Shown piece after piece: positions 1-8,976 of a stretch of 64,000 bases of DNA. Positions within the stretch are counted from its first letter, which is position 1; each line of letters begins with the position of its first letter. The translations under genes were made by a program, and so were the position numbers. A model generated the notes under the pieces. It was given only the letters and a program-made list of their open reading frames with translations. It did not search any database and was not told the origin of the DNA. This stretch comes from Xenophilus arseniciresistens (GTDB lineage: Bacteria > Pseudomonadota > Gammaproteobacteria > Burkholderiales > Burkholderiaceae_C): contig NZ_JAQIPB010000004.1 of the NCBI RefSeq assembly GCF_028023875.1, positions 62,001-126,000 of the forward strand, read 5' to 3'.

Positions 1-171
1 CTCGCGCCGGTGCGGCTGCAGCGACCACAGGGTCGCACCCAGCACCACGGCCGCCAGCGTGCCGGCGATCACGGCCAGCATGCGTCGGTTGAGCCGGACC
101 ACCGGGCGCGGCGAAGCGCGCAGCGCCATCGCCTCGGGATCGGCTTTGGGCTGAACGGCAGCCTCGCTCAT
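1..171 (-). CDS. trbI: Conjugal transfer protein TrbI, N-terminal part
   Basis: Only the first 57 codons are present; the gene runs off the left edge. TrbI is the VirB10-like protein that bridges inner and outer membrane in the mating-pair channel. The visible part has a short polar cytoplasmic start (MSEAAVQPKADPEAMALRAS) followed by one membrane segment at about residues 31-46, as expected for this bitopic family. Its ATG overlaps the trbG stop by four bases, and its place after trbG is the canonical trb order. Identification rests on topology and position. Confidence 0.85.
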   Translation of the reverse strand, partial: MSEAAVQPKADPEAMALRASPRPVVRLNRRMLAVIAGTLAAVVLGATLWSLQPHRRE

Positions 172-1199
172 GATCCGCTGCTCCCCACGCCGCTACCCGA
201 AGCGCGCGGCACGCCATCGGTGCGCTCGATGCGCACGATCTCGCCCCTGGTTCCCTTGCCGCCACCCAGGCGCAGTTCGGCCGCACCGAACAGCCGGTCC
301 ACCACGTAGTACGGCGCCCGATAGCGGTAGTTCACGAGCTGCCCATCGCCCTGCGGGCCGATCACGAACAGCGGCGGCAACTCGCCCTGCGCGATGCCGC
401 CGGGGAACTGGATGTAGACCTTCTGCCCGTCATCGAAGGCGCGCAGCGGCTTCCACGGCGGGCTGTCGCCGCTGATCGCGTAGCGGAAGCGGATGCTCTC
501 CAGCGACAGGCCGGCGTCCACGGGCGCCGAGGCCTGCGCGTCCCGCGCCTGCTTCTGCAACGCCACCATGCGGTCTTTCGGGTAGTCCCAGGACACGGAC
601 GCCATCCATGCCTGCGGCGTCGAGGACAGCTCGACGAAGTAGGTGCGGCGGTTTGTTGTGATGACCATGTTGGTCTTCAGGCCCGTGCGAGTGGGCTTGA
701 CCATCACGTTGACACGCTGGGCCGGCCCCGTGCCGCTGGTGGTGTCGCCGACGATCCAGCGCACCGTGTCGCCGGCCGAGACCGTCACCAGTTCCTCGCC
801 CTCCTGCAGCGCGATGACGGTGACGCGGCCGGGGCTCGTGTAGACCTGGTACAGCGCACCGTCGGTGAAGGGCCAGACCTGGATCGCATTGACGTAGCCT
901 TCGCGCGAGGGTGCGATGCGCGCCTCGTCGTTGGCCTTGGACACGCGCAGCTTCTCGTCGGTGGGCTCGGGCGCCGGCGACGGCGCTTCTATGGCCGGCA
1001 GTGCCTTCATCTGCGCCGGCAGCGGCAAAGGCTTGGGAACTTCGACCACTTCGACCGGAACGGGCGTGTCGGGCAGGCGCTGCGCCTGCACGGGTTCGTC
1101 CAGCGTGATGGCCGGCGGCGGCGTGCCCTGCGTGGCGCAGCCGGCCAGGCCCGCAATGCACAGTGCCGGTAAAACGTAAAGGCGGAATGGTCGATTCAT
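168..1199 (-). CDS. trbG: Conjugal transfer protein TrbG (VirB9-like)
   Basis: 343 residues. TrbG is the outer-membrane-associated VirB9 homologue of the type IV secretion channel and works with TrbI (VirB10). It opens with a lipoprotein signal whose lipobox is LAGC (Cys21). A Pro-rich linker follows (about 25-80), then the VirB9-like beta-rich domain. Start and stop overlap trbF and trbI by four bases each, indicating translational coupling. A lipid-anchored TrbG means the VirB7 role may be covered in part by this protein; that is inference. Confidence 0.93.
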   Translation of the reverse strand: MNRPFRLYVLPALCIAGLAGCATQGTPPPAITLDEPVQAQRLPDTPVPVEVVEVPKPLPLPAQMKALPAIEAPSPAPEPTDEKLRVSKANDEARIAPSREGYVNAIQVWPFTDGALYQVYTSPGRVTVIALQEGEELVTVSAGDTVRWIVGDTTSGTGPAQRVNVMVKPTRTGLKTNMVITTNRRTYFVELSSTPQAWMASVSWDYPKDRMVALQKQARDAQASAPVDAGLSLESIRFRYAISGDSPPWKPLRAFDDGQKVYIQFPGGIAQGELPPLFVIGPQGDGQLVNYRYRAPYYVVDRLFGAAELRLGGGKGTRGEIVRIERTDGVPRASGSGVGSSGS

Positions 1200-1903
1200 G
1201 GCTTCTTCGCTCCTTCGGTCGCATCGAGTTCACGGCTCCACGACAGACCGTTGACGTGGATGCCCAGGGGGTTCTTGCGCAATTTCTCCTCGGTGCGCGG
1301 CGGCTGCAGCACGATGGACAGCACGGCGGTCCAGCGCTCGGTGCCGGCCGGCGCGCCGTTCACGAAGGCGCGCTCCACCCAGCGCACTTGGAACGACGAA
1401 TCGCTGGCGCGCACGACGCTGGTAACCTCCACGGCCACCGAGTTCAGGCCGATGCGCGAGAACGGGTCGTTGGTGCGCGCGTAGTCGTTGAGCGTGGCCG
1501 CGCCCCGGTCGGTCGCGTAGTCGTAGGCTTCGAGCCAGTTGCGCCGCACGACGATAGGGTCGATGGACAGCGAGCGCACGTCGGTGATGAAGCGCGCGAG
1601 GTGGTGGGCGATCTGCGCGTCATGGGGCCGGTACGGCGTGGCGGCCTCGCCGACCGCGCGCACCTGCCCTGCCTGGTCCACTTCGACGACGTAGGGCGTG
1701 ACGATGGACTGCGCCGAGCGCCAGACAAGGCCGCCGGCCATCAACAGTGCCAGCGACAGGCATCCGAAGGCCATGAAGCGCCAGTTCTTCGCCTGCACGC
1801 GGGCCGAGCCGATGCGCTCGTCCCACACCTGCGCGGCAGCCTGGTAGGGAGTGACGGGCGCCGGCGTCTCGGAGAATCGCACCTGGGGTCGTTTGAATCG
1901 CAT
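1196..1903 (-). CDS. trbF: Conjugal transfer protein TrbF (VirB8-like)
   Basis: 235 residues. VirB8 homologue and inner-membrane assembly factor of the mating-pair channel. A cytoplasmic N-terminus of about 40 residues is followed by a single membrane helix (about 45-62) and a periplasmic domain of NTF2-like fold containing NDYARTNDPF. The length is normal for TrbF. Its stop overlaps trbG's start by four bases; trbL ends 13 bases upstream. Confidence 0.93.
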   Translation of the reverse strand: MRFKRPQVRFSETPAPVTPYQAAAQVWDERIGSARVQAKNWRFMAFGCLSLALLMAGGLVWRSAQSIVTPYVVEVDQAGQVRAVGEAATPYRPHDAQIAHHLARFITDVRSLSIDPIVVRRNWLEAYDYATDRGAATLNDYARTNDPFSRIGLNSVAVEVTSVVRASDSSFQVRWVERAFVNGAPAGTERWTAVLSIVLQPPRTEEKLRKNPLGIHVNGLSWSRELDATEGAKKP

Positions 1904-1915
1904 GAAGGGTTCTCC

Positions 1916-3280
1916 TTAGCTGTCGTCGCGCAGGCTGGGACTGGCCCCGCTGCCGCCGCTGTCGCCCGAACGCAGCGTGTGGGCTGCGACGGTCGCGCCA
2001 TGCGCGAGGCGCTGGTGTCGCTGCAGCCGCTGCGCCCAGGCGGGCGGCGCGCTGGAAGTGGCCGCCCTGTCGGTGGATGCCGTTGCGGCTGCAGCCGGCG
2101 GCGCGGCGGCCTCGGCGACGAAGTTCGCTACGCGATCGCGCATGGCATTGGCGCCCGAGGCAACGCGGTCGCCGACCGCACCGGCGCCGGTGCGTGCGAC
2201 GTTGGCCAGCCCCGCACCCGCGGCGCGCAAGCCGCTACCACCCGAGGCCGCGGCGCCGGCCGCATAGGCCGAGCGGGCGCTGCCAGCAAGCGAGCCGGCC
2301 GTACGGCCAGCAGCTGCCGCCCCGCCGACGACGCTGCGCGCAGCGCCGGGCGCCATGCGGGCGCCGGCCGCGACTGCCGCGCCTGCGCCCGCAACCGCAG
2401 CGCCACCAGCAATGGCCAGCCCTGCCCCGCCCACCACCGTCCCGGCCGCCGCGCCCGCACTGAGCTGAGGCGCGCCAGCTACCAGACCGGTCGCAATGCC
2501 GGGACCAAAAATGCCGAGCCCGAACAGCGCAATCGAGGCCAGCATGAGGGTCAGCGCATGGTCGATGCTCGGCTCGGGGCCGCTCGGCGCGGTGAACTCG
2601 CCGAACAGCCCGGTGCCGATGCCCACGATCACGGCCAGCACCAGCACCTTGATGCCGGACGACACCACATTGCCCAGCACGCGCTCGGCGAGGAAGCTGG
2701 TCTTGTTCCATAGTGCGAACGGCACGAGTACGAAGCCGGCCAGGGTCGTCAACTTGAACTCGATCAGGGTGACGAACAATTGCACCGCGAGCACGAAGAA
2801 GCTCACGATGACCACCAGCCACGCCAGGCCCAGCACCACGATCAGGTCGAGGTTGGCGAAGACTTCGGGGAAGCCTGTCAGGTCACCGATCTGCGTCATG
2901 ATCGGCCGCGCAGCATCGATGCCGACCTGCGCAAGCCGGCCCGGCTGCAGCAGTTGCGCCTGCGTCAGCGCCGAGCCGGAAGCGGTCAGGCCCAGGCCCG
3001 CGAACGACCGGAAGACGATGCCGGCCAGCGTGTTGAAGTTGCCGATGATGTAGGCGAAGGCGCCCACGTAGAGCACCTTCTTGATCAGCTTGGCGATCAC
3101 CTCGTCGCCGCCACCGCCGCCAGCGTTGCTCATGGCCCAGAACAGGCCGGCGAGCGTCATGTCGATCAGGACCAGCGTAGCGGTCAGGAATGCGACCTCG
3201 CCGCCCAACAGGCCGAAGCCCGAGTCGATGTAGCGCGAGAAGACATCGAGGAAGCGGTCGATGACGCCAACGTCGTTCAC
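1916..3280 (-). CDS. trbL: Conjugal transfer protein TrbL (VirB6-like)
   Basis: 454 residues. Polytopic inner-membrane VirB6 homologue that forms part of the DNA translocation path. Several hydrophobic segments occupy about residues 1-270. The C-terminal 180 residues are a low-complexity Ala/Gly-rich stretch and polar tail, typical of TrbL. The start is GTG at 3280, with AAGGA about nine bases upstream; no in-frame ATG precedes it. trbK ends five bases upstream. Confidence 0.92.
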   Translation of the reverse strand: MNDVGVIDRFLDVFSRYIDSGFGLLGGEVAFLTATLVLIDMTLAGLFWAMSNAGGGGGDEVIAKLIKKVLYVGAFAYIIGNFNTLAGIVFRSFAGLGLTASGSALTQAQLLQPGRLAQVGIDAARPIMTQIGDLTGFPEVFANLDLIVVLGLAWLVVIVSFFVLAVQLFVTLIEFKLTTLAGFVLVPFALWNKTSFLAERVLGNVVSSGIKVLVLAVIVGIGTGLFGEFTAPSGPEPSIDHALTLMLASIALFGLGIFGPGIATGLVAGAPQLSAGAAAGTVVGGAGLAIAGGAAVAGAGAAVAAGARMAPGAARSVVGGAAAAGRTAGSLAGSARSAYAAGAAASGGSGLRAAGAGLANVARTGAGAVGDRVASGANAMRDRVANFVAEAAAPPAAAATASTDRAATSSAPPAWAQRLQRHQRLAHGATVAAHTLRSGDSGGSGASPSLRDDS

Positions 3281-3284
3281 GGCT

Positions 3285-3578
3285 TCAGTCCTTGGGAGTG
3301 GACGACGCCGCTTCGGCCGCCGGCGGTGCGGGCGGCTTCACCGGATCGTTCGCATAGGGCGATTGGCCTCCAGCCATGAAGCGCCGCCGCGTGGCCTCGG
3401 CCACGGCGTTGCATTGCGCATCGCCGACCTTCGCGTGGTCCGCCTTGCAGGCCTCGCGCAGTGCCCGCAGCCGCTCGGGGTTGGCGACCAGTGATTCGAC
3501 GCTTTCGATGGGCGGTGGCTTCTTCTCGCAGGCAGCCAGCGCCAGCGCGCACAGGATCAGGAAGAGGATTCGTCGCAT
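3285..3578 (-). CDS. trbK: Entry-exclusion lipoprotein, TrbK/EexN family
   Basis: 97 residues from the ATG at 3578, which has GGAGAG upstream; a longer in-frame start adds only non-signal-like residues. The protein begins MRRILFLILCALALAAC, a lipoprotein signal with lipobox LAAC. The mature part contains VESLVANPERLRALREACK, the motif seen in small EexN/TrbK entry-exclusion lipoproteins. Such proteins stop the host cell from receiving a second copy of the same element. It sits between trbJ and trbL, the usual place. Confidence 0.85.
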   Translation of the reverse strand: MRRILFLILCALALAACEKKPPPIESVESLVANPERLRALREACKADHAKVGDAQCNAVAEATRRRFMAGGQSPYANDPVKPPAPPAAEAASSTPKD

Positions 3579-3591
3579 GGCCTGCTCTCCT

Positions 3592-4371
3592 TCAGTTGCC
3601 ATAGAAGTTGACGGCCGCCGGCGTGTACGGCGTGCCCTCGCCCTGGAAGCGCCGGCGCACCTCGCGCGCGCGCTCGTGCACCGCGACCTGGCGTGCCTGC
3701 TCCAGCGCCGCGGCGCGGTCCTGGGTGATCTGGAGCTGCTGCGCCTGGATCGCCTGGCGCGACTGCAGCGCGAGCAACTGGTTGGTGGCCTGCATCGCCT
3801 GCAAGGCGCCCGTGGCCGACTGGCTGCGGTTCACGAGGTCGGTCAACGCGCGTTCGTCGGCCGCGAAGTTCTGCACGGCCTGCGACTGCACCTTGGTCGC
3901 CGTGCGCAGCGCTTCGAGCGAGTTGCGCCAGCGCGTGCGCGCGTCGAGCGCCATCTGCGTGCCCGAGATCGCGGCGGTGTACGACTCCGGGTACAGGCGC
4001 CGGAAATCCGTCTCCATCTGCGAGACGGTGAAGGCCAGCCCCTGTGCCTGCTGGATGAGCTGGTTGGTCGCGTCCAGCGTCGCACGCAGGTCGCCCAGCA
4101 CGCTGAACGGCAGGCTGGTCAGGTTGCGCGCCTGGTTCATCAGCATCTGCGCCTCGTTCTGGAGCTGGCGGATCTGGTTGTTGATCTGCTCCAGCGTGCG
4201 CGCGGCGGTCAACACGTTCTCCGCATAGTTCGAGGGGTCGAACACGATGTCGCCGATGCCGAACAGCGCATGGGCAGGCTGGGTGACGCCGAGTGCAAGC
4301 GCGCCGGCAACCGCCAGCGCGAGGACGCGGCCCTTGAAGGGGCGGGGTTTGAACGAAGCGATGCGGGTCAT
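3592..4371 (-). CDS. trbJ: Conjugal transfer protein TrbJ (VirB5-like)
   Basis: 259 residues. Secreted VirB5-like component, expected at the pilus or mating surface. A cleavable signal peptide covers about residues 1-35 (cleavage near AHA-LFGIGD). The mature protein is largely alpha-helical with long Gln/Asn/Leu-rich coiled-coil stretches (about 58-95 and 165-240), as usual for TrbJ. The ATG overlaps the trbE stop by four bases. Confidence 0.93.
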   Translation of the reverse strand: MTRIASFKPRPFKGRVLALAVAGALALGVTQPAHALFGIGDIVFDPSNYAENVLTAARTLEQINNQIRQLQNEAQMLMNQARNLTSLPFSVLGDLRATLDATNQLIQQAQGLAFTVSQMETDFRRLYPESYTAAISGTQMALDARTRWRNSLEALRTATKVQSQAVQNFAADERALTDLVNRSQSATGALQAMQATNQLLALQSRQAIQAQQLQITQDRAAALEQARQVAVHERAREVRRRFQGEGTPYTPAAVNFYGN

Positions 4372-6818
4372 GGCGAGACTCCTTCAGGTGGTGGATCAAT
4401 GAGGTCTGCGGCCCAGTCCAGGCCGCAGTGGCGCAGCCAGTGCGCCGCGAAGTGCTGTACACCGTGCGCCGCGAGCACGGCGTCGATGTCGCGCTGGTGC
4501 TCGGGGGTCGAGGCGCCGGCGAAGGCGAGCGCCACCGGGCCCAAGTCCAGGTCGAAGACCCGGTTCCCGAGCCGCGACTGGTAGTAGTAGTCCTGCTTGG
4601 GCTGCGCCTGCGCGACGATGCCGATCTGCCGCCCGTTCAGGCCAAAGCTCTCGTAGATCTTTCGGATCTGCGGCTCCGTGGCCTGCGGGTTGGGGAGAAA
4701 CACCCGGCTCGCGCAGCTCTCCACGATGGCGGGCGCGATCGCCGAGCCCTCGATGTCGGCCAGGCTCTGCGTGGCGAAGACGACGCTGACATTCTTCTTG
4801 CGCAGGGTCTTGAGCCACTGGCGGATGCGCGCCGCGAACACCGGGTCGTCGAGGAACAGCCAGGCCTCGTCGAGGATCAGCAGCGTGGGCGCGCCGTCCA
4901 GCCGCTCCTCGAAGCGTGCGAACAGATAGCGCAGCACGGCCAGCGCCGCAGCTTTGCTGGCCATCAGCTCCTCCATCTCGAAGCCCTGGACGTCCGCGCT
5001 GCCCAGCCGGTCGTGGTCGGCATCCAGCAACCGGCCGTGCGCGCCGCCCAGCACGTAGGGCGCGAGCGCCTGGCGCAGCGCGTTGGACTGCAGTAGCACG
5101 GACAGGCCCGTGAGCGTGCGCTGCTCCACCGGCGCGCTGGCCAGGCTGCCGAGCGCCGACCAGACCGCCTCGCGCTCCTCCGGGCCGACCGCCACGCCCT
5201 CCTGGACCAGCCGCCCCTCGATCCACTCGGCCGCCCAGGTGCGGTAGCCCTCACGGTCGATGCGGGCGAGTGGCTGAAACGCGATGGCGTTTTCGCCCTT
5301 CATCCCATTCACGTCGTCGTCCGCGCGGCCCAGGTCGTAGTGCTCGCCGCCCAGGCCCAGGACGGTCGCGCGGATCGAGCGCCCCCAGTCGAACGCGAAG
5401 ATGCGCGAGCCCGGGTAGCGGCGGAACTGCAGCGCCATCGTTGCGAGCAGCACCGACTTGCCCATGCCGATCGGGCCGACCACCAGCGTGTTGCCCACGT
5501 CGCCGATGTGCGTGACGAACCTGAACGGCGTCGCGCCGTCCGTGCGGGTCACGATCAGCGGCGGGCCGTCGAGGTGCGCATTGCGCTCCTGCCCGGCCCA
5601 CACGGCGGACACCGGCATCATGTGCGCGAGCCCCAGCGTCGAGACGATGGGCTGGCGAACGTTGGCGTAGGCGTTCCCAGGAATCGAGGACAGCCAGGCT
5701 TCCACGGCATTCAGCGTCTCGGGGATGGTCACGAAGCCCCGGCCCTGGATTGCCCGCTCGGCCTGCCGCAGCTTTTCGTCGGCCGCAGTGGCATCGGCAT
5801 CCATCACCACCACCGTTGCGGTGAGATAGCCAAAGGCCACCTGGTCGCTGCCCAGCGCCTGCAGCGCGGCGTCGGCATCCGCCGCCTTGTTGCTGGCGTC
5901 CGTGTCCACCAGCACGCTCTCCTGCTGGAAGATCGTCTCGCGCAGCAGCGCCACGATGTTTTTCCGCTTCGCGAACCACTGCCGGCGCAGGCGCGTCAGC
6001 TCCTTCTCCGCCTCGGCCTTGTCCATGCACAGGAAGCGCGTGGACCAGCGGTAGGCGAAGCCCAGGCGGTTCAGGTCGTCGAGGATGCCCGGCCAGGTGG
6101 AGGTCGGAAAGCCCCGCACGGTCAGCACCCGCAGGTGCTGGTCGCCCAGCATCGGCGCCAAACCGCCGGTCAAGGGAGCGTCGGCCAGCAGCGCATCGAG
6201 GTGCATGGGCACCTCGGGCACCGCGACGGGATGACGGCGGGTGGATACCGTGCCGTGCAGGTAGGCCAGCGTCCCGGCATCGTCCAGCCGGGTGATCTCG
6301 GGCATCACGCCATCGAGCAGGTCAAGCACCCGGTCGGTCTCGGCGATGAAGGCCGTCAGGCGCTCGTGCCAGTCCACGCCTTCGCTGGCCCGGTTCTCGT
6401 ACAGCAGTCCCGCCGCACGGGCGCGGGACTCCTCAGGCGGCAGGTACTGCAAGGTCAGGTGGTAGCGGCTCTCGAAATGGCTGGCCGATTCCTCGAAGGC
6501 GGCGCGCCGCTCCTCCTCCACCAGCCAGGACAGCGGTTCGGGAAACTCCGAGCGCGGGTAGTCTGCCGCCGGCAGGCGCTCGGCCTCGATGAACAGGGCC
6601 CAGCCCGAGCCGAGCCGGCGCAGCGCGTTGTTCAGGCGCGCGGTGACGGAGACCAGCTCGCCCTGCGTCGCGCTGTCCAGGTCCGGACCCCGGAAGCGCG
6701 CCGTGCGCTGGAACGAGCCGTCCTTGTTCAGCACCACGCCGGGCGCGACCAGCCCGGCCCAGGGCAGCCAGTCGGCCAGCAGCGCGGGACGTTGGCGGTA
6801 TTCGGCGAGGTTCAGCAT
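4368..6818 (-). CDS. trbE: Conjugal transfer ATPase TrbE (VirB4-like)
   Basis: 816 residues from the ATG at 6818; the preceding in-frame codons do not resemble the family, so this start is preferred. TrbE is the VirB4 ATPase that powers pilus assembly and substrate transfer at the inner membrane. Walker A is GPIGMGKSV (448-456) and Walker B LLILDE (646-651). The N-terminal half is the CagE/TrbE domain. Length is typical. It overlaps trbJ by four bases. Confidence 0.96.
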   Translation of the reverse strand: MLNLAEYRQRPALLADWLPWAGLVAPGVVLNKDGSFQRTARFRGPDLDSATQGELVSVTARLNNALRRLGSGWALFIEAERLPAADYPRSEFPEPLSWLVEEERRAAFEESASHFESRYHLTLQYLPPEESRARAAGLLYENRASEGVDWHERLTAFIAETDRVLDLLDGVMPEITRLDDAGTLAYLHGTVSTRRHPVAVPEVPMHLDALLADAPLTGGLAPMLGDQHLRVLTVRGFPTSTWPGILDDLNRLGFAYRWSTRFLCMDKAEAEKELTRLRRQWFAKRKNIVALLRETIFQQESVLVDTDASNKAADADAALQALGSDQVAFGYLTATVVVMDADATAADEKLRQAERAIQGRGFVTIPETLNAVEAWLSSIPGNAYANVRQPIVSTLGLAHMMPVSAVWAGQERNAHLDGPPLIVTRTDGATPFRFVTHIGDVGNTLVVGPIGMGKSVLLATMALQFRRYPGSRIFAFDWGRSIRATVLGLGGEHYDLGRADDDVNGMKGENAIAFQPLARIDREGYRTWAAEWIEGRLVQEGVAVGPEEREAVWSALGSLASAPVEQRTLTGLSVLLQSNALRQALAPYVLGGAHGRLLDADHDRLGSADVQGFEMEELMASKAAALAVLRYLFARFEERLDGAPTLLILDEAWLFLDDPVFAARIRQWLKTLRKKNVSVVFATQSLADIEGSAIAPAIVESCASRVFLPNPQATEPQIRKIYESFGLNGRQIGIVAQAQPKQDYYYQSRLGNRVFDLDLGPVALAFAGASTPEHQRDIDAVLAAHGVQHFAAHWLRHCGLDWAADLIDPPPEGVSP

Positions 6819-6837
6819 CGCATCGTCCTCGCATCCG

Positions 6838-7104
6838 CTACACGTCGAGCAGTGCGCGCTGCTTGATGTGGCGCGCGAAGACTTGCATGAACTGCGGGTC
6901 CGCGCGCGCACCCCAGACCGCGAGCGAATGGCCGACCAGCCACAGCACCAGCCCGGGAATCCAGAGCTGCAGCCCGAGGCCGACGGCTGCGGCCAGCGTG
7001 CCGTTGGCGATCGCCACGGTACGCGGCGCGCCGCCGAGCAGGATGGGCTCGGTCAGCGAACGGTGAAGAGGAACCTCGAAGCCGGGAGCGTCCTGCGCAT
7101 TCAT
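6838..7104 (-). CDS. trbD: Conjugal transfer protein TrbD (VirB3-like)
   Basis: 88 residues. Small VirB3-like inner-membrane protein with a hydrophobic segment at about 31-65 that may form a hairpin. The motif VPLHRSLTEPILLGGAPRTV near the start is characteristic of TrbD. Its ATG overlaps the trbC stop by four bases, and it ends 19 bases before trbE. Confidence 0.92.
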   Translation of the reverse strand: MNAQDAPGFEVPLHRSLTEPILLGGAPRTVAIANGTLAAAVGLGLQLWIPGLVLWLVGHSLAVWGARADPQFMQVFARHIKQRALLDV

Positions 7105-7460
7105 GCCAGCACCGCCCCGCCCGAGAACGAGAAGAACGACAGGAAGAAGCTCGATGCGGCGAACGCGATCGACAGTCCGAAGACGATCTGTACCAGCTTG
7201 CGGAACCCGCCCGAGGTATCGCCGAAGGCGAGCGTCAGGCCCGTGGCGATGATGATGATCACCGCCACGATGCGCGCCACCGGCCCCTGGATGGATTCGA
7301 GGATGGATTCCAGTGGTGCCTCCCAGGGCATGCTGGAACCGGCGGCATGCGCGGGCAACGCGACCGCGAGCAGCAATGCCACCATCAGCAGCACCTGCAG
7401 CGCCAGGCGCACGCGCGCGGCGCGTGCATGCGGATCTACGGAAATGAACCAAGTCGTCAT
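7101..7460 (-). CDS. trbC: Conjugal transfer pilin TrbC (VirB2-like)
   Basis: 119 residues. Prepilin of the conjugative pilus. It has a long signal peptide (about 1-39, ending LPAHA) and two hydrophobic segments (about 62-78 and 91-112) around a short charged loop, the usual VirB2/TrbC layout. Related pilins are trimmed and cyclised by the TraF peptidase, which this ICE also encodes. Four-base overlaps join it to trbB and trbD. Confidence 0.92.
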   Translation of the reverse strand: MTTWFISVDPHARAARVRLALQVLLMVALLLAVALPAHAAGSSMPWEAPLESILESIQGPVARIVAVIIIIATGLTLAFGDTSGGFRKLVQIVFGLSIAFAASSFFLSFFSFSGGAVLA

Positions 7461-8485
7461 GGCGTTTCTCCTGGAACGGAAGGGGATGAAGGAAGGGATG
7501 GCAGCGGGGTGGACGCCAGTTCGTGGTCGAGCCGGTAGCTGCTCCCGTCGAGGCCGGTGACACGCGCGATGGCCTCGACGCGCCGTGTGCGTCCCCGCCC
7601 GGCGATGAAGACGATGACGTTGACGGTCTCGGCGATGAGCGCGCGCGGCACGTTCATCGACACCTCCTGCACGAGCTGTTCGAGCCGCGTCAGTGCACCG
7701 ACGGGCGAGCCCGCATGCACGGTGGCGATGCCGCCCGGGTGGCCCGTCCCCCAGGCCTTGAGCAGGTCCAGCGCCTCGGGGCCGCGCACCTCGCCGACGA
7801 CGATGCGGTCCGGCCGCAGGCGCAGCGTGGAGCGCACCAGTTCCGTCATGCTGACGACGCCGGGCCGCGTGCGCAGCGGCACGTGGTCGTGTGCCGTGCA
7901 CTGCAGTTCCACCGTATCTTCGAGCACGATCACGCGGTCGCCGGTGGCGGCCACCTCGTCGAGCAGCGCGTTGGCGAGCGTGGTTTTGCCGGTGCTGGTG
8001 CCGCCGGCGATCAAGATGTTCTGGCGATCACGCACGGCCGTGCGCAGGAACGCAGCCTGGTCGGCCGTCAGGATGCCGTCGACCACGTAGTCCTCCAGGC
8101 GGATCAGCGCGACGGCGCGTTTGCGCAGCGCGAAGACCGGACCCGGCGTCACGGGCGGCAGCGCGCCCTCGAAGCGCTCGCCAGTCTCGGGCAACTCGGC
8201 GGTCAGCAACGGCTTGCCCGCATGCACTTCGGCGCGCACGTGCGCGGCGATCAAGCGGATGATGCGTTCGCCGTCCGCAGGCGACAGAGTGACGCCCATC
8301 GGCGCGCGGCCGGTGCCCAGCCGGTCCAGCCACAGTGAGCCATCGGGATTGAGCAGCACTTCGACCACGTCCGGATCGGCCAGGGCCTGCGCGATCTCAG
8401 GCCCCATCGCCGTGCGCAGCATCCGGATGCGACGATCCAGCGCCAGCGAGGCTGGGGCCGCGGGCTTGGGCAGCGGCTCGGTCAT
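7457..8485 (-). CDS. trbB: Conjugal transfer ATPase TrbB (VirB11-like)
   Basis: 342 residues. Hexameric traffic ATPase of the PulE/VirB11 type acting on the cytoplasmic side of the transfer channel. Walker A is GGTSTGKTT (161-169). It is followed by an Asp box (VIVLEDTVEL) and a Walker B-like region (DRIVVGEVRG), with a His box downstream. Start and stop overlap the CopG-like gene and trbC by four bases. Confidence 0.96.
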   Translation of the reverse strand: MTEPLPKPAAPASLALDRRIRMLRTAMGPEIAQALADPDVVEVLLNPDGSLWLDRLGTGRAPMGVTLSPADGERIIRLIAAHVRAEVHAGKPLLTAELPETGERFEGALPPVTPGPVFALRKRAVALIRLEDYVVDGILTADQAAFLRTAVRDRQNILIAGGTSTGKTTLANALLDEVAATGDRVIVLEDTVELQCTAHDHVPLRTRPGVVSMTELVRSTLRLRPDRIVVGEVRGPEALDLLKAWGTGHPGGIATVHAGSPVGALTRLEQLVQEVSMNVPRALIAETVNVIVFIAGRGRTRRVEAIARVTGLDGSSYRLDHELASTPLPSLPSSPSVPGETP

Positions 8486-8976
8486 GGCGCAGCCTCCGTT
8501 TTGCTGTCGGCCGGGGTCGCCGGCCGATGGTCTCCCGTGGAAGCATCGAGCCCGAAGAACTGCCGCTCCTCCGGTTGGATCTCCTCGTACACGTCCTTGA
8601 CCAGGCTGCGCCCGCGCAGCAGGTGGCGGCCGAGCTGTTCGATGAACTGCTCGAAGCGGGCGCGTCCCTGGGCACGCGCTGCCTCCTGGTGCGCCTCGGG
8701 CACCGGCGTGCTGACGGTCAGGAAGTAGCGCACGTACAGCGCCACGGTCTCGATCAGGATGTTCTGGTCGCGTTCGACCTTGTCGAGCTGGCGTGAGAGG
8801 CGGTCCAGGCGCTTGGCGATCGCGGCCTCGCGCTGATCGCCGCTGTCGGGCGACAGGAACGAGGACAGCGCGGCAGCAATGATCGAGGACTTGGACAATC
8901 CCTTCATCGCGGCCAGCTCATCGAGCCGGCGCGCGTGGTCCCGCTCGAGGAAGATGTTCAGGCGAGCGCGGCTCAT
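8482..8976 (-). CDS. CopG-like ribbon-helix-helix regulator
   Basis: 164 residues. The first 45 residues (MSRARLNIFLERDHARRLDE, then KGLSKSSIIAAALSSFL) form a ribbon-helix-helix DNA-binding domain. A coiled-coil-like region with many charged residues follows (about 50-80). A gene of this type commonly lies between traG and trbB in Tn4371-like elements and is thought to regulate transfer genes or bind near the transfer origin. Four-base overlaps on both sides place it in the transfer operon. Its exact target is unknown. Confidence 0.85.
   Translation of the reverse strand: MSRARLNIFLERDHARRLDELAAMKGLSKSSIIAAALSSFLSPDSGDQREAAIAKRLDRLSRQLDKVERDQNILIETVALYVRYFLTVSTPVPEAHQEAARAQGRARFEQFIEQLGRHLLRGRSLVKDVYEEIQPEERQFFGLDASTGDHRPATPADSKTEAAP

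Noticed and set aside
1163-4584. Long plus-strand open frames over trbF, trbL and trbJ
   Set aside because: They lack domains and ribosome-binding sites, are antisense to well-supported trb genes, and have shadow-type composition.
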